Source of the DNA: Massilia agrisoli
Lineage (GTDB): Bacteria > Pseudomonadota > Gammaproteobacteria > Burkholderiales > Burkholderiaceae_D
DNA: 47,488 nucleotides
Assembly: GCF_020831365.1 (NCBI RefSeq)
Contig: NZ_JAJHPV010000025.1
Coordinates: forward strand, 1-47,488
Direction: 5' to 3'
Made by a program: the position numbers and the translations under genes. The notes beneath the pieces are model-generated. The model saw only the letters and a program-made list of their open reading frames with translations. It was not told where the DNA came from and made no database searches. Below, in pieces: positions 1 to 7,773 of this stretch. Numbering within the stretch: the stretch's first letter is position 1; every line of letters begins with the position of its first letter.

Positions 1-104
1 TGAAGGGCTTCATCTACATTGCAAGGTCAAGCCTTCAGGGCGGATCCAAGCTGGTCCTCACCTCAGTTAGTAGTAGCTAACCACTAACTCGAACAAGATA
101 CAAG

Positions 105-133
105 GGCGGATAAGCGCGACGCGCGCATCCGCC
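105..133. repeat. REP-like inverted repeat downstream of the DUF885 gene
   Basis: Arms GGCGGAT (105-111) and ATCCGCC (127-133) flank a 15-base GC-rich loop. It lies nine bases past the stop of the minus-strand DUF885 gene. It has no T-run on the minus strand, so it looks like a REP-type hairpin that could protect the transcript end rather than a classical terminator. Bases 1-104 hold nothing I can identify. Confidence 0.5.
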
Positions 134-141
134 GAGTTGCA

Positions 142-1956
142 TCAGTTACCCGTTTCCTGCTCAATCCACCGCTGCACCTTCGCCTCCAGCAGCGACAACG
201 GCACTGTCCCATCTTCCAGCACGATCTCATGGAACTTCGGCAGGCTGAACTTCGGCCCTAGGGCCGCAGTCGCCTTCTGCCGCAGCTCCGAGATCTTCAG
301 CGAGCCAATCTTGTAGCCCAGCGCCTGCCCTGGCCACACCATATACCGCTCGGTCTCGCTACGCGCCACTGCCTCTGTGTACCCCAGCGTATCGCGCATG
401 TACTGGATCGACTGCTCGCGCGTCCATCCCTTTGAGTGCATGCCCGTGTCGACTACCAGCCGCACGGCGCGCAGCATCTCGTCGTTCAGGTGGCCGAAGT
501 AATCCTCCGGCTTCTCAAACAAGCCCATCTCCTTGCCGAGCGTCTCCGCATACAGCGCCCAGCCTTCGGTGAACGCGTTATTCCCGCCAAACTTGCGGAA
601 CTTCGGCAGGTCCATCTCCTGCAGCAGGGCGATGTGGAAGTGGTGCCCCGGCTGCCCCTCATGCAGGAACAGCGTCACCATGCCAGTGCTGCCGTAGTCC
701 TTCGGATCATTCACCACCGACCAGAACACGCCAGGACGCGAGCCGTCAGCCGCAGGCGCCGTGTAATGGTCTGAGGCCGTCGCGCGGCTCAGTTCAGGCT
801 CAAGGCGCAGGTCAAGCGGCGCCTTCGGCATCAGGGTAAACAGCGCCGGCAGCTTCTCGCGCAGCACGCCATCGAGCTTGCGGTACACGTCGATGACTTC
901 CTGCTCGGTCTTGAACGGACGGTACTTCTCCTGCGCCGCTACCCAGGTCGGCAGGCCGGAGGCCGGACCCGTGTAACCCATCTTCGGCCCGACAATGCCG
1001 TACTCCTGCTGGATGCGCGCCACTTCCTTCAGGCCGGTCGCGTGGATCTGCTCCGGCGTCAGCGAGGTGGTGGTCTGCGCGGCGACGTTCGCCTGGTACC
1101 ACTCCTTCCCGTTCGGAAGGCCATCGATGCCGGTGCTGGTGCGGGTCGCGGGCAGGTACTCTTTTTCGAGGAAGGTGGTCAGCTTTGCCAGCGAAGGCAT
1201 CAGCTTCTTCGAGATCGTTGCGCGGTAGGCCGCCGTCAGCTCCTGCTTGTCCTTCGCGCTGAAGGTCGCGGGCATATTCTTTACCGGGGTGTAGAAGATG
1301 TTCGATTCAGGCGTCTTGCCGGCCAGCTTCTGGAACTGCGGCAGCGCCGACGTCATCGCCGCGCGCTGCAGCACAACGCCCGTGCGCATCCCTTCGCGCA
1401 TGTTGGCGATGGCCTGGTCGATCCATGCCGGCAGCTGGTTAAGGCGGCTCAGGTAGGCGCGGTACTGCTTCGGCGTCGTCAGCGCTTGTGGGCCTTCGCC
1501 ACCGGCGAAGTTAGCCAGGGTGACCGGCATGCTGCCCATCTGGTCGATCGGCAGCAGGTGCTCCGGGAAGCGCTTGAAGGTCAGCAGCGTCTTCAGCTCG
1601 TATTCGAGGATGTCGTAATTGATTTGCGCGCCGCGGTCGAGGTTGTCGCGCTTGATCGCATGCAGGCGCTTGAGGAAACCCTCGTAGCGCGCAAACTGCT
1701 GCGCGCGCAGTTTCGGCGAAATGGTAATGCCAAGCTTGTCGTCAAAACGGTTGTCACCGTTCTGGGTCGCGCCAACCGGGTCGTGGCGCGCTTGCGCTTC
1801 GTAGTAGTCGTCGGCCAGTTTGTCGAGCTGCTTCTCGGCCTGGTCGGCCACAACGCCGGCGACTTTGCCAGCCGGCGCTTGCGCGGCCGCGGTAGCTGGC
1901 GCGAACGCCAGGGCAAGGGCCGCGCTGAGCGCGCAGAGGGTGAGGGTTCTTTTCAT
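142..1956 (-). CDS. Exported DUF885 family metallopeptidase-like protein (604 aa)
   Basis: The N-terminus is a Sec-type signal peptide (hydrophobic core about residues 5-20, Ala-rich cleavage region near 25), so the product should be periplasmic. The body is the DUF885 fold. The family signature HEGxPGHH is at residues 432-439 and an FTEGWALYAE segment follows, together giving a zinc-peptidase-like HExxxHH...E arrangement. Length is typical for the family. It is the last gene of a minus-strand operon, 16 bases after the stop of a second DUF885 gene and downstream of a solute-binding protein. Members are predicted dipeptidyl or oligopeptide hydrolases, but the substrate here is unknown. Confidence 0.88.
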   Translation of the reverse strand: MKRTLTLCALSAALALAFAPATAAAQAPAGKVAGVVADQAEKQLDKLADDYYEAQARHDPVGATQNGDNRFDDKLGITISPKLRAQQFARYEGFLKRLHAIKRDNLDRGAQINYDILEYELKTLLTFKRFPEHLLPIDQMGSMPVTLANFAGGEGPQALTTPKQYRAYLSRLNQLPAWIDQAIANMREGMRTGVVLQRAAMTSALPQFQKLAGKTPESNIFYTPVKNMPATFSAKDKQELTAAYRATISKKLMPSLAKLTTFLEKEYLPATRTSTGIDGLPNGKEWYQANVAAQTTTSLTPEQIHATGLKEVARIQQEYGIVGPKMGYTGPASGLPTWVAAQEKYRPFKTEQEVIDVYRKLDGVLREKLPALFTLMPKAPLDLRLEPELSRATASDHYTAPAADGSRPGVFWSVVNDPKDYGSTGMVTLFLHEGQPGHHFHIALLQEMDLPKFRKFGGNNAFTEGWALYAETLGKEMGLFEKPEDYFGHLNDEMLRAVRLVVDTGMHSKGWTREQSIQYMRDTLGYTEAVARSETERYMVWPGQALGYKIGSLKISELRQKATAALGPKFSLPKFHEIVLEDGTVPLSLLEAKVQRWIEQETGN

Positions 1957-1972
1957 ATTCGTGTTCGCTTAT

Positions 1973-3730
1973 TCAGTTATAAAAGCGCCAGGTCGGCCGG
2001 AAATCGCGCGGGATCTTTTCGCCCTTCAGCCGCGCGCGTACCAGTTCGGCCGGCAGCATGCCGCCTTCGAGGATGCGGTCGTGGAAGTGCTTGAGGCTCA
2101 TCGCGCCGCTGCCGACCAGCTCCTTGTTCAACGCGCGCAGCTGCAGTGCGCCGATCATGTAGCCGGCCTGGTACAGCGGCGAGTAGTCGCCGTTGAACGA
2201 ACGGCGCACCTCGGCGCGCGCATTGTCAGGCTCGTGGCCGACGCGCGTTATCAGCATGTCGACCGCCTGTTCCGGCGTGATCTTCCCGAGATGGAAACCG
2301 AGCGAGAACAGGATGCGCGCCGCACGGTGGTTCCGCCAGAACATCATGCCGATGCGGTCTTCCGGCGTCACCGCGAACTTGCGGTCATACAGCAGCATCT
2401 CCCAGTACACCGGCCAGCCTTCGATGAAGAACGGCGTGTCGAACAGTTTGCGCTGCGGCTGGTAGCGGTCGGCCATGAACAGCTGCAGGTGATGGCCAGG
2501 TATCAGTTCATGGTGCACCACCGCGCGCGAGAAATGCGGATTATTGCCGCGCATGGTCATCACCTTCTGCTCATGCGTCATCTCGTCGGTCGGATAGGAG
2601 ACCTGGATGGTGTCGCCGCCCAGGAAGAATGGGCTGATCATCTGGCTCTCGGCCGACAGCATGTCCATTCGCCAGCTGCGCAGCGCCACTTCCGGCACCG
2701 TGACCATGTCGTTCCTGGTCACATAATCGATCGCCTCTTGTGCCAGCGCGCGTACCATCGCGGGCTGTTCTCCCGGCGCGACGTACTTGTCCTTGACCTT
2801 CTCCATGGCCGCGCGCCAGTTGTCGCCGAAGCCCATCTCGTTAGAGGCGCGGCGCAGTTCCGCTTCGCCCCACGCCAGCTCCTTTTCGGCCAGCGCCATC
2901 AATTCTTCCGGCGTGTAAGGAAGCATCTCGCGCTTGAACGCACTGACCAGGCCATCACGGCCGATCGGGTCGCCCGTCACGTTCAGCAGTTTCGGGGACG
3001 CCTTGCCAACCAGGCGCTCGTCCAGCAGGGCCGAGTAGTCGGCGATGGCCTTGTCAAGCGCAAGGTAAGGCTGCTTGACCCACCACGTCAGCTGTGGATC
3101 GTAGCCGTCGTAGTAGCCAAACCATTCCTTCAGGTCCGCGCTCAGTTCTCCCAGCACCTTTACAGCGCGATTGGCGGTGCTGCGCGACGCCATCGGCCTG
3201 GCGGACGACACGTCGCCGCCAGCCCTCAGGCGTTCGCTGGCTTGCTGGACGGCGGCGAGCGAGTTTTGCAGCAGCGCTGCGGTAGCGCGGCCATCCTGGA
3301 CCTTCATCAACCGGCGCGCCTCCGCCAAGTCGATCAGCGGCCGCGCAAACGGCACCAACGGCTCCGCTTTGCGGAAGCGGGCCGCCACGTCGGCCTGTTC
3401 GCGCAGTTCGAACTCGATCTGGTTGCGCAGCATGACCCAGTCGATGCGGTCTTCCACGCCCAGCGTATCGAACGGCAGCGCCTCTAGCGCTGCCAGCCAC
3501 TGCCTGTAGAAGCGGCCAAACTCCGCGTCGCGCGCAACGCCGTTACGGACGGTGTAAAGGTGGGCGAGGCTGGCGTGATCGAGCTGGTAACGCTGGATCA
3601 GCGCCGGCATCGCCTGCTGCGACGGGCCGAATGACGCCATCGGAGGCGTCAGCAATGCTGGCGCCGCAGGCGGCTCGGCGTACGCAGCGCTGCAGGCCAG
3701 CGCCGCTGTGAGCAAAAAACGGCGGCGCAT
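1973..3730 (-). CDS. Exported DUF885 family peptidase-like protein, second copy (585 aa)
   Basis: The protein begins MRRRFLLTAALACSAAYAEP, a short signal peptide with an Arg-rich n-region. It carries the DUF885 signature as HHELIPGHHLQLF followed by FIEGWPVYWE, matching the metal-site segments of the neighbouring gene. Overall similarity to that neighbour is low outside these motifs, so the two are old paralogues rather than a recent duplication. Its ATG overlaps the stop of the upstream binding-protein gene by one base (TGATG), which implies translational coupling. The role is inferred to be hydrolysis of a peptide or amide in the periplasm; the substrate is not determinable from sequence. 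Confidence 0.87.
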   Translation of the reverse strand: MRRRFLLTAALACSAAYAEPPAAPALLTPPMASFGPSQQAMPALIQRYQLDHASLAHLYTVRNGVARDAEFGRFYRQWLAALEALPFDTLGVEDRIDWVMLRNQIEFELREQADVAARFRKAEPLVPFARPLIDLAEARRLMKVQDGRATAALLQNSLAAVQQASERLRAGGDVSSARPMASRSTANRAVKVLGELSADLKEWFGYYDGYDPQLTWWVKQPYLALDKAIADYSALLDERLVGKASPKLLNVTGDPIGRDGLVSAFKREMLPYTPEELMALAEKELAWGEAELRRASNEMGFGDNWRAAMEKVKDKYVAPGEQPAMVRALAQEAIDYVTRNDMVTVPEVALRSWRMDMLSAESQMISPFFLGGDTIQVSYPTDEMTHEQKVMTMRGNNPHFSRAVVHHELIPGHHLQLFMADRYQPQRKLFDTPFFIEGWPVYWEMLLYDRKFAVTPEDRIGMMFWRNHRAARILFSLGFHLGKITPEQAVDMLITRVGHEPDNARAEVRRSFNGDYSPLYQAGYMIGALQLRALNKELVGSGAMSLKHFHDRILEGGMLPAELVRARLKGEKIPRDFRPTWRFYN

Positions 3731-4860
3731 CAGTAGCTTGCCAGCGGCGCCAGCGCTCCGTTGCGGAAGGTATAAATGGTGACGCTCGACTTCTTCATGT
3801 TGCCCGCAGTGTCGTACGCGTAGGTGCCTACCACGCCTTTGTGGCTGGTCGAATGCAGCGCGGTGCCGACAACCGTCGGATCGGTCGAATTGGTGGCCTG
3901 GATCGCCTGCGCGATGAACATCATCTGGTCGTAGAACGACGGAGCGTAGACGTCCGGCTCCTGCTTGAAACGCTTCTTGTAGTTGGCCTTGAAAGCAGGA
4001 CCGGCAGGCTGCTTCTCAAGGATCGCTCCACCCTGCGCGCACAGCACGTTCTCGCCGACGGCGTCGCCGCCCAGCTTGGCCATTTCGGGGCTGCACAGGG
4101 TGTCGCCGCCCAGCAGCTTGGCGTTCAGGCCCAGCTGGCGCATCTGGCGCACCATCGGAGCGCCTTGTGGCGCATAGCCGCCGAAGAAGATCGCATCGAC
4201 CTTCTTGGCCTTGAGCGAGGTCAGGATCGCGGCGAAGTCGGTCGACTTGTCGGTCGTGAACTCATGCCCCGCCACCTTGACGCCGGAGCGTTTGGCCTGC
4301 TTGATGAATTCCATCGCGATGCCCTGGCCAAAGGCGGTGCGGTCGTCGATGACGCCAACCGTCTTTACCTTCAGCTGTTTGGCCGCGTAGTCCGCCACCG
4401 ACGAACCAACCTGGGTATCGCTGGCGACAATGCGGAACACGGTTTTGTAGCCCGACTGCGTCACCTTCGGATTGGTGCCGACGGTGGACATCAGGATGCC
4501 TGCTTCGTTGTAGACCCGCGAGGCGGGAATCGCCACGCCGGAGTTGTACGGGCCGAGGACGAACTTGACGCCGTTGTCGACGAACTTCTGCGCCACCGCG
4601 ACGCCCGATTTCGGATCGCCCTGGTCGTCCTCGGAACTGAGCACGAAGGTGACCACCTTGCCGCCTGCTTTGATCTTTTTTGCGTTGAGTTCTTCAATGG
4701 CGAGGCGCACGCCGTTTTCATTGTCCTTGCCCGCAAATGCGTTGGCGCCGGACAGCGGACCGCTCACGCCGATCTTGACGACTTCTTGTGCGTTCGCGGC
4801 GTGGGCTGCGAACAGCAGGACGGCGCCAGCGACCGGCAGTGTGTATGTACGTGACGGCAT
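3730..4860 (-). CDS. Branched-chain amino acid ABC transporter-type substrate-binding protein (376 aa)
   Basis: A LivK/type-I periplasmic binding protein. It has a signal peptide ending near HAANA-QEVV, then the family start VVKIGVSGPLSG, and the usual two-lobe periplasmic-binding fold through the C-terminus at the normal length. A strong Shine-Dalgarno (GGAG) lies upstream of the ATG. No permease or ATPase of this transporter type lies in the window. Instead the gene is followed, with a one-base overlap, by two exported DUF885 peptidases. It may deliver a peptidase product to a distant transporter, or act as an orphan sensor or binding protein. The family call is secure; the ligand is unknown. 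Confidence 0.92.
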   Translation of the reverse strand: MPSRTYTLPVAGAVLLFAAHAANAQEVVKIGVSGPLSGANAFAGKDNENGVRLAIEELNAKKIKAGGKVVTFVLSSEDDQGDPKSGVAVAQKFVDNGVKFVLGPYNSGVAIPASRVYNEAGILMSTVGTNPKVTQSGYKTVFRIVASDTQVGSSVADYAAKQLKVKTVGVIDDRTAFGQGIAMEFIKQAKRSGVKVAGHEFTTDKSTDFAAILTSLKAKKVDAIFFGGYAPQGAPMVRQMRQLGLNAKLLGGDTLCSPEMAKLGGDAVGENVLCAQGGAILEKQPAGPAFKANYKKRFKQEPDVYAPSFYDQMMFIAQAIQATNSTDPTVVGTALHSTSHKGVVGTYAYDTAGNMKKSSVTIYTFRNGALAPLASY

Positions 4861-4936
4861 GGTATGTATGTCTCCTTCAATTTCTCAGAGCGGCAATGAT
4901 CGCACGATTCAGGCGCTAAATGTATAGGTCAAATAG

Positions 4937-5422
4937 CTACGTGGAGAGTCCGTGCGAGACCAGTTCGAGCGGCAGGGCGGTGCTGTATTTGATCTGCTCC
5001 ATCGAGAACGCCGACGACACGCCCGATAGCCGCGCGGCCTTGATCAGTTTTTTGTAGAAGCGGTCGTAGCCGTCGATATCGGTGGTGACGACCTTGAGCA
5101 GGTAATCGACGTCGCCGCTCATGCGGTGGAACTCCAGCACTTCGGGCAGGCTGATGACGGCGGCAGCGAAGTTCTTCAACCATTTTTCATCATGGTCGCC
5201 CGTCCGCACGCTGACGAACACCGTAACCGGCAAGCCGACCTTGCGCCGGTTGACGAGCGTGACGCGGCTCTCGATGTGGCCTTCCTCCTCCAGCCGCTTG
5301 ACCCGCTTCCAGCAGGGGGTGCTGGACAGCCCGATCTTCTCGGCCAGCTGCGCGATCGACAGGGTGGCGTCGCCCTGTAGCGCAGAGAGTATCGCGTAAT
5401 CGTACTTATCTAGATCGTTCAT
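4937..5422 (-). CDS. Lrp/AsnC family transcriptional regulator (161 aa)
   Basis: The N-terminal winged helix-turn-helix covers about residues 5-60, with the recognition-helix segment LSSTPCWKRVKRLEEEG. A C-terminal RAM/AsnC ligand-binding domain follows (about 70-150), including the GDVDYLLKV strand. The SSTPCW variant of the helix resembles the cysteine-responsive DecR/YbaO branch of Lrp proteins. The gene is divergent from a cysteine desulfurase fusion, and an AT-rich dyad lies between them. I infer that it regulates the desulfurase gene and probably itself in response to cysteine or another amino acid. The family is certain; the effector is inference. Confidence 0.93.
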   Translation of the reverse strand: MNDLDKYDYAILSALQGDATLSIAQLAEKIGLSSTPCWKRVKRLEEEGHIESRVTLVNRRKVGLPVTVFVSVRTGDHDEKWLKNFAAAVISLPEVLEFHRMSGDVDYLLKVVTTDIDGYDRFYKKLIKAARLSGVSSAFSMEQIKYSTALPLELVSHGLST

Positions 5423-5441
5423 ATCAAAATGGCCGTGTTAT

Positions 5442-5464
5442 TAGAATGAATGTTCTTTATTCTA
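5442..5464. promoter_or_regulatory. AT-rich dyad, candidate Lrp-family operator
   Basis: The inverted repeat TAGAAT-N11-ATTCTA sits in the 125-base divergent region between the Lrp-type regulator and the desulfurase fusion, in an AT-rich island of otherwise GC-rich DNA. Position and symmetry fit an Lrp/AsnC operator serving both genes. No measured site supports this. Confidence 0.45.
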
Positions 5465-5547
5465 GTTAGAAACAGCACATTTTGGAATGCCTTCACTCGA
5501 TCCTCTGGCTAATATAGGTGCCAGATGAATTAACACGCACCACTGCC

Positions 5548-7662
5548 ATGACCTACGATATCTACCTCGACGCCAACGCCACCTCGCCCGTACTGCCTGC
5601 CGCAATCGCCGCGGCTGCGGACGCCATGGACGGCTGCTACGGCAATCCAAGCAGCGGCCATGCCACGGGACTGCGCGCGAAGGTGCTGCTTGATGGCGCG
5701 CGTGAGCGCGCGCGCCGGATGATTGGCGCGGGGACCGGGCGTGTGATCTTCAACAGCGGGGCCACCGAAGGCATCCAGACGGCGGTGCTGTCCGCCCTGT
5801 GCGCGGTGCGCGAGCGCCAGGCCGCCGGCGAGACGGTGGGCGACCTGCTGCTGTACGGTGCGACGGAACACAAAGCCGTGCCGGAAGCGCTGGCGCACTG
5901 GAACCGCCTGCTCGGCACCGGCCTGACTTTGCGCGTATTGCCGGTCGACGGTGAAGGGCGCCACCGGCTCGACGTGCTGCGCCAGTTGGCGCCGCGCGCC
6001 GCGATGGTGTGCACCATGGCCGCGAATAACGAAACAGGCACGATCTCGGACCTCGCGGCGATCGAAAAAGCGCTGCTGGTCGGTGCCAGCAAAGCTTACT
6101 GGATGGTCGACAGCGTACAGGCGCTGGGCAAGCTGCCGCTGGCGCTGGACGCCACGCGCATCGACTACGCCCCGTTCTCCGGCCACAAGCTGTATGCCCC
6201 CAAAGGCATCGGCATGCTATATGTGCGCGATGGCGCACCCTACACCGCGCTGATGGCCGGCGGCGGGCAGGAAGGCGGACAGCGCGCCGGCACCGAAAAC
6301 ATGGCCGGCATTGCCGCGCTGGGCGCCGTGCTGGCAGCGCTGGAAGCCGGCGACACCTTCCGCACGCTCGCGCAGCTGCACGCCTATCGCGATCGCCTGG
6401 TCGCCAGCCTGCGCGAAGCGCTGCCGGGCATTGTATTGAACACGCCGCTTCAAGCATCGCTTCCAACGACCATCAACTTTTCCGTCGAAGGACTGTCGGG
6501 CCGCGACCTGCTCGACGTGTTCGATGCAGCCGGCCTGCGCGTCAGCGCGGGCTCGGCGTGTTCCGCAGCCAAGGCCGCGCCAAGCTATGTGCTCGAAGCG
6601 ATGGGGCTGGCCGACTGGCGCTGCGCCTCCGCCGTGCGGTTGTCGTTCGGGCCTGCGGCCGACGACGCCTTCATCGACGCCGCGTGCGAACGCATCGCGC
6701 ACTGTGGCCGGGCGATGTTCACTGGCGGCCTGGTTCCGCCGGCGCTGCGCCACGAAGGGCAAGAGGACGTTGTCCGCCTCGGCCATGAAGGCGCTAGCAC
6801 CTGGCTGGCGCTGGACGAAGCAAGCCGCAGCTGCGTGGTGATCGACCCCGTCGCAGCGCTGGGCGAACGCATCGCCTCGATGGTCCGGTCGCGCGACTAC
6901 CGGGTGCGTGGCATCATCGGCACAAGCAGTGGCAGCGACCAGCTCTCGGTCCGCGCCGCCCTTGCTGCGCTGCTGGGCGAACAGGTCGACTTTACCGGCA
7001 CCGGCGATCCTTTCGGCTGGCCTGCCGGCAGCGGCAGCGTCAGGCTGGGCGATGAAACCCAGACCGATGGCATTGCCCTCGGCGGCCAGGTGCTCGCGCG
7101 TGTTTCGCACGACGGCGACGCGACGCGAAGCTACCTGATGGGCGCCAGCACGGGCGGCGCCTTGCAGGCAGGGGACGTGCGTTTTGCGTTCACCAGCGCT
7201 GCGAGTGGCGCGCAGCAGATGACGGCGCTGCTCAATGGAGACACCATCGTCTGTCCATCGCACGACAGCGCGAACCTGATTTGCACGACACCGACGGCCG
7301 CAACACGCCTGGCGCCATCGCTCGATGCGATGGAGCTGCGGCCCGCGGACCTCGACCGGTTCCTGCGCGAGCGTCCGGACGCTATCCTGGTCGACGTGCG
7401 CGACCCGTGGGAGCACGAAGCCGGCCGTCCCGTGATTCACGGCCGAACCGCCTCCAACGTACCGCTCTCGCGCCTGCCATCGCAGCTCGCACAATGGCTG
7501 GGCGTGGAATCGCGTCCCCTCGTTTTCATCTGCCGCCTCGGCACACGCAGCCAGCGCGCCGCGCAGTGCCTGCACCGCGCCGGATACGCCCAGGCGTGGC
7601 ACCTCGGCGGAGGGCTGGCACTGCATTTTTCCGACCGGAAAACCGACCTTTCCCGTCCTTAA
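5548..7662 (+). CDS. Cysteine desulfurase / degenerate metallo-beta-lactamase / rhodanese fusion (704 aa)
   Basis: Residues 1-390 are a NifS/IscS-type class V PLP enzyme: start MTYDIYLDANAT, PLP lysine K214 in SGHKLYAPKG, and active cysteine C338 in SAGSACSAA. Residues about 405-590 resemble the metallo-beta-lactamase domain of persulfide dioxygenases. They have a VVIDPVAAL strand, but the HxHxDH metal motif is replaced by S460-S-G-S-D-Q465. The late VYPGHD-type segment survives as VCPSHD, with H572. Residues about 605-704 are a rhodanese domain with the loop CRLGTRS (C662). The arrangement suggests that sulfur released from cysteine passes as persulfide from C338 to C662. The ATG at 5548 is preferred because family homology begins there; an in-frame GTG lies at 5518. 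The acceptor is unknown. Confidence 0.9.
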   Translation: MTYDIYLDANATSPVLPAAIAAAADAMDGCYGNPSSGHATGLRAKVLLDGARERARRMIGAGTGRVIFNSGATEGIQTAVLSALCAVRERQAAGETVGDLLLYGATEHKAVPEALAHWNRLLGTGLTLRVLPVDGEGRHRLDVLRQLAPRAAMVCTMAANNETGTISDLAAIEKALLVGASKAYWMVDSVQALGKLPLALDATRIDYAPFSGHKLYAPKGIGMLYVRDGAPYTALMAGGGQEGGQRAGTENMAGIAALGAVLAALEAGDTFRTLAQLHAYRDRLVASLREALPGIVLNTPLQASLPTTINFSVEGLSGRDLLDVFDAAGLRVSAGSACSAAKAAPSYVLEAMGLADWRCASAVRLSFGPAADDAFIDAACERIAHCGRAMFTGGLVPPALRHEGQEDVVRLGHEGASTWLALDEASRSCVVIDPVAALGERIASMVRSRDYRVRGIIGTSSGSDQLSVRAALAALLGEQVDFTGTGDPFGWPAGSGSVRLGDETQTDGIALGGQVLARVSHDGDATRSYLMGASTGGALQAGDVRFAFTSAASGAQQMTALLNGDTIVCPSHDSANLICTTPTAATRLAPSLDAMELRPADLDRFLRERPDAILVDVRDPWEHEAGRPVIHGRTASNVPLSRLPSQLAQWLGVESRPLVFICRLGTRSQRAAQCLHRAGYAQAWHLGGGLALHFSDRKTDLSRP

Positions 7663-7773
7663 CTTTTGTCAATCAGACATTAATTAATTGACACTATTCA
7701 ATTGTCGAGGTCATGTCCCCCAGCTGTGGAGTTGCGAAGATGTTAATAACGCAACCGGCTCGCGGGGAACGCC

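Noticed and set aside
7668-7716. TTGACA at 7688 as a sigma-70 promoter of the PHP hydrolase gene
   Set aside because: No acceptable -10 lies at 16-18 bases; the neighbouring GTCAAT/ATTGAC dyad is too weak to call.
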